From Pomphorhynchus laevis (Eukaryota; Acanthocephala; Palaeacanthocephala; Echinorhynchida; Pomphorhynchidae): DNA of 64,000 nucleotides. The position numbers and the translations under genes were made by a program. The stretch is taken from positions 124,001-188,000 of the forward strand of contig WNNJ02001344.1 of the NCBI GenBank assembly GCA_012934845.2, in the 5' to 3' direction. Below the pieces are notes generated by a model. It was not told the DNA's origin, did no database searches, and saw only the letters and a list, made by a program, of their open reading frames with translations. Below are positions 46,236 to 57,297 of this stretch, piece by piece (position 1 is the first letter of the stretch; each line of letters starts with the position of its first letter).

Positions 46236-47029
46236 GCTGATCTAAAATCAATTTTTCTAAATTGAATAATTTAGAAACTAATCTTTTAACTAAATTTTTT
46301 ACTCACTTAACTGATATAAAATATATAATAGAATAATATGTAATGGAATTAATATAAATATAAATTATATTTTTAAAAATAATTAATAATTTCTAACATA
46401 TAAATTTTATTAGCTAAAAAGAACGATCAACCGATTGGTGCACATTGCTTCTCTCTGCGTATACTTCTAACAAACTGTCTAACAAAGCCGATACTCTCTT
46501 AGTTTCAAAAATATACTCCCTGCGTGGAGGACAGTGTTTATTTAAACTAGATTGAGTGGTGCTTCGCTTAATACCCTGGATATTAAGCATGGCGATATAT
46601 GACACTATGCGGAATCAATGCATTCTACGGATACGGTCTATTAGAATTGGAATGATGCCAGCTATACAAACTTCAATAACCGCCTACTTATCCAAAGGTA
46701 AAAAACGAATATTTATCCACGGTGAAATAAAAAATAAATAGAGAAAGACATTAAAACTTGTGAGAGATATTGACGTTTTGGAAAGAACTGTCGGACTCAG
46801 TTACCGGAACATAGTATACGCACAAACCAAATGGACTGGACTCGCCTAGTTGAAGTGAACAGATCCCATCGGATGATGGAATCTGCCGCATGTTTTAAGA
46901 AAAGTTGCAGGGCTGATCGGTGTTTCTGCCAAGGGCGCATGAACCTTTCTTTATATAACACCAATTAAATCAGTCGGAACAAGAATGGATAAGAACATCC
47001 TTGGTTTCTTGATTGCAGTGAGATTGTTC
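46236..47029. other. Stretch of unknown nature, moderately GC-rich from 46,430
   Basis: Short open frames occur on both strands (46,414-46,605 minus; 46,556-46,741 plus) but none has a recognisable domain. The composition suggests an old transposable element. Confidence 0.35.
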
Positions 47030-47300
47030 GTCAACATGCCAAACTCACGAGGAAGGACCGTCTCCGATCCTTCCTCGTCGCTGCCACCTCGCCTGGGATC
47101 AGCTCCTTTTCGACGTCCACCGCGCTCCCTTCTTTATCACATTCAAATAACTCTTTTGTTCCCACCTTCTCTGTCTTACATGATTTAGATTTTTTGTGTC
47201 GTCATGTAAGTGTGCGCCGGCACGCATTTGCCACGTAAACATAAATTTTTCTTTCCTTCTTTACAATTGAAATCAATAAACAGAAACAGTATATCCTAGT
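47030..47300 (+). mobile_element. L2-like LINE 3' end (5'-truncated)
   Basis: Matches the C-terminal part and 3' end of the element at 53.7-54.0 kb (AGGAAGGACCGTCTCCGATC; CTCCTTTTCGACGTCCACCG). It continues through TGCGCCGGCACGCATTTGCC and ends near an AATAAA-containing tail at about 47,278. Confidence 0.8.
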
Positions 47301-47329
47301 ATTCCATGAGTCTTCTATATCGCATAGGG

Positions 47330-47575
47330 ATCTGGCCCTACCAGCAAACACCAACTCGACGCTTTCCAATTGAACCAATTAGGCTCTGCCACATACCTGT
47401 GAGCCCAATCACAGCGAACGATGTTTGATAGTCTCGACATGAGAACTTCAGAAATGTTAGTCCTTGCTTCGGGGACGTCTTCTTGAGAATAAAACCAATC
47501 CAGAGATTGCCTAGGTGCACCTGAGAAACACTTTGTTGACGAACGGGTTCCTCAAACAGCTGCAAATAAAATGAT
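47330..47575 (-). repeat. Dispersed repeat R, copy 2
   Basis: Minus strand contains CTGGATTGGTTTTATTCTCA and AGAAGACGTCCCCGAAG, aligned with copies 1 and 3. The open frame (VHLGNLWIGFILKKTSPKQ) keeps the same residues as copy 1. It starts right behind the LINE end at 47,300. Confidence 0.65.
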
Positions 47576-48119
47576 GATCAATCGACTAACGCATTCTAAG
47601 TGTGTATAAGCAATTCACATTTTAACAGTTTATTAGACATGACGTTAGAGCGCATTTTTAAATGATATTCTAATTTCGTTTGCCAAACAAATGTTTGCTT
47701 ATTTATATTGCATTTGCATGAAACATTAAAATAATATTTTATATTTTAGAGTAGTTTTGATTACCGGAATTGCACATAATTTCTCCCAATACACAAAATA
47801 AAAACGCTTGAAATATAATTTAAGCATTTTATGCTAAAAAATTAAATAAAGAACGAAATCTTAAAGAATTAAACGCACTAAACTAACTTACTCGCGTATT
47901 GTTACATTTAGAATAAAATTATTGTTAATGTTCATTAAAAAGTCTAGATATTAAAAGTCTAGACCCGGAATTGAAAATTATATCATAATAAATATTTGCC
48001 AAATTTAATTTAAATATTTTAGTAATACTTTTATTATTAAAATGCAGAGTTTAATCCACAGGGTTATTTACTCGATAACAAATCATTAATAATAACAACA
48101 AAATAAAATTAGAAGTAAC

Positions 48120-48880
48120 GCGATACCCGAATACACAGGCTGCTTCAATAATTAAAAACAACCCTTCGAAAACTAGCCACGGGCAGTGTAACCATATCGT
48201 AAGGAAGACCATTCCAAGCTCGTAATGCTATGTGGGATAATCGAGAGGATGTGTTACTTGACCCATGTCCACAATTAATAAGATTAAATGAGTGTCCCAA
48301 GTGGCACCCAGGTTGTTCTATTTGTTATCACATATTGTTGCGGATACCTGTTAATTCCCTTCACCATAAAGTGCATGGCTAACATATAGGTGCGAAAGTA
48401 CATTGCTAGCATATATATATAGTTACACGGCTAACATATATAAGTGATACGTGTGAAAGAACATTCTTAATAATTTAAAGTTTCCTCTTAGCTTCATCAT
48501 AACTCCGATCAGTGTCAAATCTAGTTCTCAAAGTCCGATCCCAAAATATTTCCAATAATATTAGTTCTTTCAAAATTCATTTATTAGTTCTTTAATATTA
48601 GTTCTTTCAAAGGATTAACAAATACTAATCGCAAATCGTTCACATAAATGCAAGATAGTTCGTGAATGCAGTTAGATGCTGATCGTGATGTTACAAATCC
48701 TAAACGTCTTTTTAAACTAATTAAACAATCGGAATATTTTTAATTACGTTTAGCGACAATCCATATGATAAACTGCAAGGCTGAATATTCCATAACGCAA
48801 TAAGTTGTAAGCGCCATGGAACGAAATGGCCTTGTTCAATAAAAGATACACTTCCTACTTTAACCTATGGGATTCGTCGA
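48120..48880 (-). mobile_element. CR1/L2-type LINE, RT C-terminal fragment
   Basis: Minus-strand reading gives RTLRTRFDTDRSYDEAKRKL (about 48,480-48,540) and, after a degenerate stretch, SRLSHIALRAWNGLPYDMV, TLPVASFRRVVFNY (about 48,150-48,255). The second is the usual end of CR1/L2 reverse transcriptases (R...AWN.LP..VV....FK). Frames and stops break it. A short repeat of GCTAACATAT lies in the middle. Confidence 0.7.
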
Positions 48881-49054
48881 AGAAATCCCGTAAAATATTG
48901 TATAACTTAGTATTTTCAAAAACTGTATTTCAATAATTTTCCAAGTGCCTGCCTTTTCATCTTTATTAGAATAAAACAATTGCAAGGGATGAAAATTTAT
49001 AAAATTTTATATTTTCATGTGAAATATAAAATAACTGTTTAAAAAATAAATAAC

Positions 49055-49925
49055 TGTTTAACAAATAAATCTAAATTATATAAAGATATGAAATGTTTCG
49101 ATAAATTGATGATATATGTGTATTTAATTCTAATAATTTTTATTCAATTAGTGAGCACATTTATCCAGAAAGCCTTATTCTTAACAAAACCAATATTAAT
49201 GATAAAGAAGGTGTATATCTAGATATGAACATTAAATTAACATTAACTAAAACTACTATTAATTTATATCGTAAAGATGACATATTTAAATTTACAAGAA
49301 ACATATTTTGCATGAGCATTCATGCATACCATATAATTTTAAATATAATACATTAAATAATGAAATTTTAAGAATTGCAACAATATGTAACGATATTGGC
49401 TTTCTTCAAAATCATTTAAATAATTTAATAGATACATATTTTAAACTAGTTACTATAAAAATATAGCATCAAGCAGAAAATATTAAAATATATAAATCAG
49501 CACAATAATATAAAGAATAAATTTAAACTTTAAAGTGGAAAATATTTATGGATGGATAATAAATAATATACTTTGTATTAGAATAAGATACTAGATAGTT
49601 TTATCAGAGGAAATACATTATTAGCATGTATTTGGCCTTGCTGCTATGTTGGGTAGAGGAATTAGGGGCAGAAACCTGATAACATAGCAGTTCCTCCTGA
49701 TGACCTCTAATTCTTATTCTGATACAACGTCTGTTATTTATTAGTCAATTCATAAAAATTGATTTTATATTTTTAATTTCAGTTTATTATTCATCTTGAT
49801 ATAAATTATATAAAATCTTATAACAATTATTTATTATTAATTATTTTTTTATTATTTAACTATTTAACTTTTATTTTGCATTATTTTTAATTTGCAATAT
49901 AAAATACGTAGACTCAGTTAGCTTA
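49055..49925 (+). mobile_element. Naiad, 5'-truncated copy with complete 3' tail
   Basis: Plus-strand copy starting near RT motif C (CGATAAATTGATGATATA) and running through the ORF end (about 49,560), the structured segment (49,634-49,690) and the tail to ATACGTAGACTCAGTTAGCT. The reading frame is disrupted, including a one-base loss in the T-run before the palindrome near 49,310. It is older than the 40-45 kb copy. Confidence 0.88.
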
Positions 49926-51399
49926 TTTAATTATTTCATTTTCATAAATAATTTTATTAAAACAAATTCAATAAATGAGTATGAATTTAGCGAATTCATA
50001 TTTAAGGATAAAAAAATAAATTTTAAGTTTAAATTAAAAAGAAATCTGAAATTTCCTCAAAATTTTTGTACGTTTTATAAAATAAAGCCACTTTAACTTT
50101 ATAAAAATCCAATTTTAATATTCAACTTACATTAATGTTTGATGAAATAAAAATGACTGCAAATTTAGAACATAAAACACTTGTCTTTCTGTTATAAAAG
50201 TACATGATAAATAAACTTCGAAGTGCACTATTGAATTTGTCGGCAACTTTTATACATTTTCAATTTGTTCTAAAAGTTAATTTCTCGCTAGTGCATAAAA
50301 TTTTGACTTCCTTTGCAAGTAAATTAAATTATAACTTGTCGGATTTGGCCGACTGATCAATAAACAATAAAAGGCAGTTATAATATAATCGACAAAATGG
50401 TATTATCATCACGTATTTCAAACTTTTCATTCAGTTTACAAGGCGTTACCTAAATTATTTTTCACATTGTGCACGACCGATGCTGTGCCTGCTTTAAAAT
50501 TGTTCTTATTTTACGTCGAAAAGTCTTCTGCAGACGTTTGACAGCCCGATATATCACAACAGTGCATAGACAGCTTTTAATTTCGGGTTTTACTGTCTTC
50601 TTTAAAGTAGAATGCTATCAGTTTCTCGTCTTTGTTAGATAGATGCATCTGAAAAACGCTATATGTTAAACATTCTTACTTTAATTCGTTGTCCAAAGAT
50701 AGTACGTGAGAATGATTTTCTTATCTTTTCACACGCAATAATAAATTTAACTTTTAAGTACGCTTATTTCGCGAATGGCCAATATTTTTATAGCGATTTG
50801 GTATATTGACTATGATCTCCTGCAGGTGTGAAATCCAAAAATGATTCAGTATATTCCAATATAGAGAGTATGTTGTATGGATTAGAGCGCATGCTAACAC
50901 AAACGACTTTTAGTGTTCCATAAATACTTTTATATGTTATCGGTAAAATGTATGTGGCACTATTTACATAAGTTATTCACAATATTTAGCATTGCTGTTC
51001 AGCCATCTTGTAGCCCGAATTCTGCATTTGTGTATCTACCTAGATATATCGTTTAAAGATGGAAAAAATATGACAATGAATTCGCTGTTATATTGTACAC
51101 GCACAATTTTTGCCAAGCCGAGTTTATGGCCTCTAGTGTTTGAAAGAAAATAAAAAAATGATATTTATTTTTGTGTTTACAAATCACATGATATAACAAA
51201 GGATATGATCGGTTTAAGTAAACGATATTTTGCTCTGAACATACGAATCCTACTGCAGTACATACTTGGTAGTTATTAAACCGACGAGGACAATCATGAT
51301 GCTTTAGGTGACTAAAAATTGCATATTATTTTTATACTACGATTTTTATTCAGATTTTTAAATGAAGATTTTTTTAAAACTCAAATTTGATGAATTGAT
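49926..51399. other. Non-repetitive AT-rich stretch with a weak gene candidate
   Basis: Apart from the exon-like pieces reported at 50,577-50,720 nothing is recognised. Confidence 0.4.
50577..50720 (-). CDS. Possible last two exons of an unidentified gene
   Basis: Minus strand: exon about 50,720-50,680 reading KSFSRTIFGQRIK, a perfect AAA|GTAAGA donor, a 31-nt intron ending TTTTTCAG, then 50,648-50,577 reading MHLSNKDEKLIAFYFKEDSK, TRN and TAA. The phases fit. A further open piece on the same strand at about 50,810-50,915 reads MRSNPYNILSILEYTESFLD. The intron would be shorter than those of UTP20. No family recognised. Chance is possible. Confidence 0.3.
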
Positions 51400-51560
51400 T
51401 AATATATAATATTACCTTAATCTTTATTCTTAATAGAATAAAGATCAAATAAAGATTAAAGGTCATCAAGAGATATGGCTATGCTATCAGGTTTCGGGCA
51501 CGATTCCTCGACACTACATAGCAGAGTGGCCAAATACATGTCAATGACAGGTCAAATATA
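51400..51560 (-). mobile_element. Naiad 3' tail, structured segment only
   Basis: Minus-strand copy with GGTCATCAAGAGATATGGCT, ATGCTATCAGGTTTCGGGCA and the plus-strand block GTGGCCAAATACATG. It is informative because one base pair of the first helix is changed on both sides (C-G to A-U). Confidence 0.75.
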
Positions 51561-51879
51561 CGCCAATTATATTTTTAATCTTAAATTAACTTCTCAAGTT
51601 TTGCTGTCTGCATCCAAATGAAATAAAATTCGAATATACACATTAAACACGAATGATCATCTAGTGCCCAGAATTTCATTCTGATAATTTACTAAATAAA
51701 GCCAGGGTTTTTAAAAGTTTGTGGCATAAAAAAGTAGCTTACTCAAAAGCATTGTTAGGACCCCCGTTTTTACACTATAATTCGATTATGCGTAGTTCGT
51801 TGCATTTGAATGATAATATGCAATTTCAAAACTTATTATACACTATTTTTTACAAAGTTGAGGCAATTTAATCATAAAC

Positions 51880-53715
51880 TATAGTGAGCAAGCAATGAGA
51901 CGATACCGTGATGAGAGACACAGTCAAAAGGCCTTAAAAAATTCCAAAAAGACAGCGTCGATAACATAGACAGAACTCAAGGCGCCCGTCCATCTTTCAC
52001 GAGCTGTTATTAAATTGGTTAAACAAGAACGATCCGGCATAAATCCGTGTTGTGAGTCCGAAATAATACTGTTTTCCTTAAAATGAAGTCGAATCTCCTT
52101 CGAGACTAGTTTGTCTATAATTTTGGAAAATATGCAAGTAAGACTAATAGGGCGAAAGTCTGACGAACTAACATGTAGATGCTTGGGTATCGGGACTACA
52201 ATGACACGCTTCGAAGTATCATGAATCCAGTAATGTTTGAGTTTGTGTCGAAAAACAAGTTAGATGCTGACAGAGAGAACAAGCTAAAGCACGAACCATA
52301 AAAGGTGCAATGTCATTAGAGCCCGGAGAGCCAAATTGCCTAACGTCATCAATTCAATGTAAATATCATCTACTTCAATCGCTATCGCAAAGTCGCGGAT
52401 AGGAACAAGAACCTCCTGCCAGAAGAACTGATTAAAATATACCGTAGAGTTACATAGAATTGCGAAGATCTTTGTTAGATGATCAGCAATCTGGGGTTCC
52501 CCTGTCAGAACTTCATCCGACGAGTGAATGGCGTTAATTCTTGTCTGAACGTTTCGGGAACTACGAACGTAGGACCAGAATCTTTTCGGGTTATGAGAAA
52601 TACACATCGCGATGTTGCTCTCGAATGATTGTCTTTTTTAAATTTTAGAATGTTACAAAGATTCCGAGAAGCAGTGTACTCAATACGAAGAGACTGATCT
52701 CTTCTCGATCTACGCTATAATTTGTTTCGAACTTTCAGGGCTGACAGGGCCTGATAATCGAACCAAGGTGGGCGCAATATACCCGATTTAGGGCGCTGCA
52801 ATGGAGCGAACCCGTTGGACGTACGCAATAAGCGGCTGGCAAGTGTTTATAACTTTCTGGAACAGAAGAGTTCGTGTTGATTTCGGTAGAAAATGCCATT
52901 TGAAGTTGCTTAATGTCAACTTTAGCCCAATTTCTTTTCATGATATGAGTGAAGGGTGAGGGCAGATAGTCGTAACAAGATACAGATCATGACAGTAAAT
53001 AGTGATCACTGTGCCGATTACTGGTGAAAGATAGCAGATGTTGGAAATATCACCAATAACTTTTGTAAAAACTAAGTCAAGAATAGACTGGGAGCTGATG
53101 TACGTATGATGACAAACATGCTGAACTAGCATCAAATCGAATATAAGGAAACTATCGAGTTCATTTTCAAGTCGAAGGCATGACAACAAACTCTGGCTTT
53201 CCCAATCAATGTTGGGAAGGTTAAATTCACCTACCGGTAAAAAACAAGTAGAGGAGCATAGACGACATAGATATGGTCACAGCAAGTTGAAATTGAAGAA
53301 AACTGAAGGGGAAAGATACAATATACATAAATTTTGACCCTACTTCGAAAAATGCAGAACGAAAGGCCTTCAAAGGAAGAGTTAATAAAATCCGAAAAAG
53401 TAAGTATGTCGGACACACCGATGCTACTGTGAATATAGGCGGCTAAGCCTCCTCCTCTACCAGATTGACGATCCGAACGTAGCAAATATTAGTTGAGAAT
53501 CCGAACAACGTCGTCAGATATATTGGGATGCAGCCAATTTCACAGATGCAGAATTCACCATACTCATTTTTCAAGACAACATATTTTAGTTCAGTATATT
53601 GGGCCATAATACTGGGGACATATAAGTAACCAGAATATATGCTGCTATCATAGGAAATCTGAGAGATAGAGATCACAATTCGTAAAATTTCATTATTTAA
53701 GAAGGATTTATTTTT
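51880..53715 (-). mobile_element. LINE (CR1/L2/Jockey type): endonuclease and N-terminal RT, broken
   Basis: On the minus strand the endonuclease comes first: RSDRQSGRGGGLAAYIHSS (about 53,470), then GEFNLPNIDWES (about 53,225) and SQSILDLVFTKVIGDISNI (about 53,080). Then comes the region before the RT (ISHNPKRFWSYVRSSRNVQT, about 52,600), and the start of the RT with SDFRPISLTCIFSKIIDKLV near 52,130 and SVYVIDAVFLEFFKAFD near 51,950. Several frames are used, with stops between them, so it is inactive. The rest of the RT is missing. Confidence 0.8.
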
Positions 53716-55330
53716 ACGTGACAAATGTGTGCCGGCGCACGCTTACGTGACCACAAAAAAATCTAAGTCGTGTGTCGAGAAGGTGGGAACAAAGGAGTTA
53801 TTTGAAAGTGATAAAGAAGGGAGCGCGGCGGACGTCGAGAAGGAGCTGATTCCAGGCGAGGTGGCGGCGACGAGGAAGGATCGGAGACGGTAGTTGTTGG
53901 AGTAATTGGAAACGTGGAGTAAGAGGGAATGACGGGAACGCACCGATTGAACGAGTGAAGGGATTGAGGACAAATAACAATGGGAAAGAAGGTCTGCGAG
54001 TTTAGTTTAAAATAAAGAGATTGGAGATGATGAACCAGTACGGTATACAATGGCGAGATTTAGAGTGATCAGGCTAGAAGAACTGTAAGTGTACAATTCA
54101 AAAGAGCAAGGACTGGAAGAGAAATTGATTTTGTGTAGAGACGCGGGGTGACGGGTGAATGCGACAATGCCGCCATGATAAGAGAATTTAGAAGAGGATG
54201 ATTTCAGAGGGTGGGCGTATTCGACTAGTGAGCAACCGGTAGAGAGCAGACGGTGAATGGAAATGTCGTCGGAATCTGATTGCCAGGATTCGGTGAGGCA
54301 GAAGAGATTAATGGATTGCTTGGTGAATAGGTTGTAGATAAGTTCGTATTTATGAAGAATAGATCTAGTGTTGAGGAGGCCACGGCGGAAACCATGTGTG
54401 GTGGTAAAGGGTCGAGCAGAGAAGACACATCATCGAATTTTGGGGCGGGCGTGGACAACTTGAAAATTTCCGTCCATGTTTCTGATGGAGAGAGTTGTTT
54501 CGCCGTTTTCATCGCGACGGCGTTTTTGACGCGGGCAGAAGAGAGTTGAGCGATTTCGGAAAATGTGCGATCAGGGGAAATTCGAGTGGTTGAAGAGGAT
54601 ATGAGTTTAAATCGTCGAGAGAGGACAGAGGACGCGTGCGAGCGATTCTTGAAAACAATATTCAGGAGAGGGGCTGAGAATGATTAGATTGAGAAGATTT
54701 GTTTAGGCAGATGAATGCAACATAAGAGATGTCGTTGAAAAACGATAGTTTATCCGCAGGAACAAGAGACGAGATGATAGATCTGAAGGCGGAAACATCG
54801 TGGTCGAGATGTGTTTGTGGAGATAAGTAGGTGGAAGGAGTGATATTAGTGACGATGACGCAACAATCGCGAGAAGGAAAGCGTTTCCGTAAAGGAGGAC
54901 GAGTGACGTGAGTGGGTGAGATTGACGATAGGAGAACTGACAGTTGAGGATACGGATGGAGTAGGTTTGACGACGGGAGACAGATGATAATGACAATAAA
55001 GAGGGTGACAAGCGATGTGATGAAAGATTATGAGTGGAAGGATCGTGTAGGTTGGTGGAGGTGATTTTGATTGATGAATGTAGGTTAGTGATAAACGAGA
55101 CAGGGGACGGGGTGTCGGGGAGTAAATATGACATGGGATGGGAAGTGGATATGGTGACCGGGTCGGTGTTTGGAGAAAAGACATTGGAAACGACAGGGGT
55201 AGTTTGTGTGGACATGTTGGATGTTGATATGTGCTTATGCGAGAGTTTGCGGATTAATTTGTTGGCACAAAATCCACATAGGAAGTCAACTTTAGACTTA
55301 TTGTTGTCACAGGCAATTGTTGTCTAGACG
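53715..55330 (-). mobile_element. L2-like LINE: ORF1, endonuclease and C-terminus, RT core missing
   Basis: From 55,330 down: ORF1 start (Cys-containing VDFLCGFCANKLIRKLSHKH), a Ser/Thr-rich stretch open for 170 codons at 54,703-55,215, and an ORF1 body near 54,700-54,850. The endonuclease lies at about 54,060-54,520 (STRSILHKYELIYNLFTKQ, INLFCLTESW with the active-site Glu, HGGIVAFTRH). Then the sequence jumps to the C-terminus of the RT (about 53,780-53,900, LLLDVRRAPFFITFK) and the 3' end (CGTGCGCCGGCACACATTTG, about 53,718-53,740). The RT core is lost. Its 3' end abuts the other LINE. Confidence 0.82.
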
Positions 55331-56599
55331 CTGCAGTCGTGTATCGAGCACTGTACTTGCAGTTGAGCATAGTTGGTGTCAGTCGTAGCTGTTTTCTTAC
55401 GTCCTCTTATTAATGTCCTTGAGTGTTGAAGTTTTAAATTTGCAACTGCAACTGATCGGCGAGCGCAGCGAGACGATTGTAATTAACTTGAACATATAAC
55501 TTTTTATGTGTTTAAGCTGTAAATATATTTTTTTAAATTTGATGTGAAATCTAATCTTTTTAAAGATATTAAAATATTTTATCAAATTTGTTAATCAAAT
55601 CTTTTAAAAAATTTGATGTGAGAAACTCAGTACATTTTATTATGCCTGAGGGTACAGCAGGAGAAACTCAAACTATTGAACATTATTAGATGAGCAGAAT
55701 TAATCATCCTTGTTAGTAAACAACACTTTTGACTGCGACATTAAGGCTATTTGCGTTGATATGTTATTGTGATCGTATGATTATTGCAGAAATATTGTTG
55801 CTCAAAACAGATTAACTTCCACTTTCGTTTGACGAAAAGGGTAAACAGAAAAAGCTATTATGAGTGGTTTTATATCGAAAAATTGTATAAATTAATTGCT
55901 TACTGACATAATCACGTGATTTGAATATGTGAAATTATGAAAAGTTTCACTAATCCGTACTATTAGAACTATGAAGATCACCTAGGAAGATAAAGATATA
56001 TTTTTGATTCACAACAACGAAATGTCTGCGTGAACAGTCTTCGCAAACAGGAATGTGTTTTCTTAATCATCACGGTTGTGACTATTTTCATATTAAAATT
56101 TGTTATTTTCTAGATCTGTGAATTGGGTGGCCTATTTATAAGGAGGAGGATTGCCAAGTATTTGATGCACTGGTTGAATGCTAAGTAACAAATTGTAAAT
56201 AGACTGTAATTATATAATTCAACTTTCAATTCAATATTCATTAAAAATTATAATTTTTGAATCATCTAAAATACCCTATATTGTGTTTTTTATTTTATAG
56301 AATTGCTAAGACAGCAAATCTTTTAATTATAATGAGACCAATAAAATTAGAACCCTGAAATTATCCACAATTTAAGTTGACTTTTTATCCACCATAGTTA
56401 TACGTTGTAGCTCATGTCTATATAATCATATAGTCATGTGATTTATACATTCATATAATCATGTAGCTCAACCATATACCTTATGGTTGTACGACGTGAG
56501 TCCAAGCAATTGCAACATTGCCAAATTTTAACTAAGAGTCGATTCAAATATGCTGGTTGATTTTTATAGGACGTATATATAAACGGACGTTTATGGCTG
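55331..56599. other. AT-rich stretch, no recognised gene
   Basis: 55,331-55,490 may still be LINE leader (GC-richer, CTGATCGGCGAGCGCAGC). 55,505-55,540 resembles part of the 33.2-kb foldback arm (TGTGTTTAAGCTGTAAATAT). The rest shows nothing. Confidence 0.45.
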
Positions 56600-56890
56600 A
56601 AAATAGATTAAAATGTAGTTGGCCCTGAAACGGGCTCAGCATCTGTCATTGAAAGAGAAAACCCAGGTGCGCCTTTGGGGTATCTGGGCTATCTCGGGAT
56701 TAGTCTTCTTTTCGAGAGGACGTCCCCCTGAACAAAGGCTAAGTTTTCTTAAGCTCCTCGTCTCTCGTTTACCTAGCATAGTCCGCGCCGATTGGATTCT
56801 TCGGGGGGGGGGTGAAAGACCCCGGGTGGTTCAGTCGGAAGGCGGCGTGTTGGATCGGTTGGGGGGGGCTCAGATCCCCCTGATTTGAGG
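56600..56890 (+). repeat. Dispersed repeat R, copy 3
   Basis: Plus strand contains CTATCTCGGGATTAGTCTTC and CGAGAGGACGTCCCCCTGA, aligned with copies 1 and 2. It is open for 89 codons, including SFLKLLVSRLPSIVRADWIL, and ends in two G-runs (GGGGGGGG at about 56,805 and GGGGGGG near 56,863). Confidence 0.65.
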
Positions 56891-57297
56891 TCGTGAACAT
56901 GGAAGAAGACTTACACATGCTATCTTGTTTAATTCCTTTGATTTTCTTGTAAATGACCTGACATTTATTTATTTTTCGTTATGTATTATTTTTTATTAAG
57001 AAAATCCTTATTATTAGATTAAAATGCGGTACATGGTAGCATTTTTTCATCATAATAAAGAATATACTTGTAATATTCAATCTGTGCATATTACTCATGT
57101 AATATTCAATCCACACTCATGTAGATTAGTTAAAGTCGTTATGATTTAGAAACTCAGCCTTATCCTAAGAACTTTTAAGTTAGTTTTTGTAATAGTGATT
57201 GTTCAATGTTACACATGGTCGACGTGTTTGCACTAATAGAATGTTTCATTTTCATATATTCAATAGAAAGAATATACTTTTAGATTTGAACAGTAAA

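Noticed and set aside
50577-51000. Well-defined multi-exon gene on the minus strand
   Set aside because: Only the last two exon candidates have matching phases. The piece at about 50,810-50,915 cannot be joined in frame, so only a low-confidence partial call was kept.
54352-55327. Plus-strand open frames at 54,352-54,549 and 55,034-55,327
   Set aside because: They lie opposite LINE ORF1/endonuclease coding sequence on the minus strand, and the translation has no domain.
57199-57297. Upstream ATG of CAP as the true start
   Set aside because: The extra 33 residues do not resemble any CAP start, whereas MEAVLQRLEK at 57,298 does. An acceptor-like TTTTAG lies between them.
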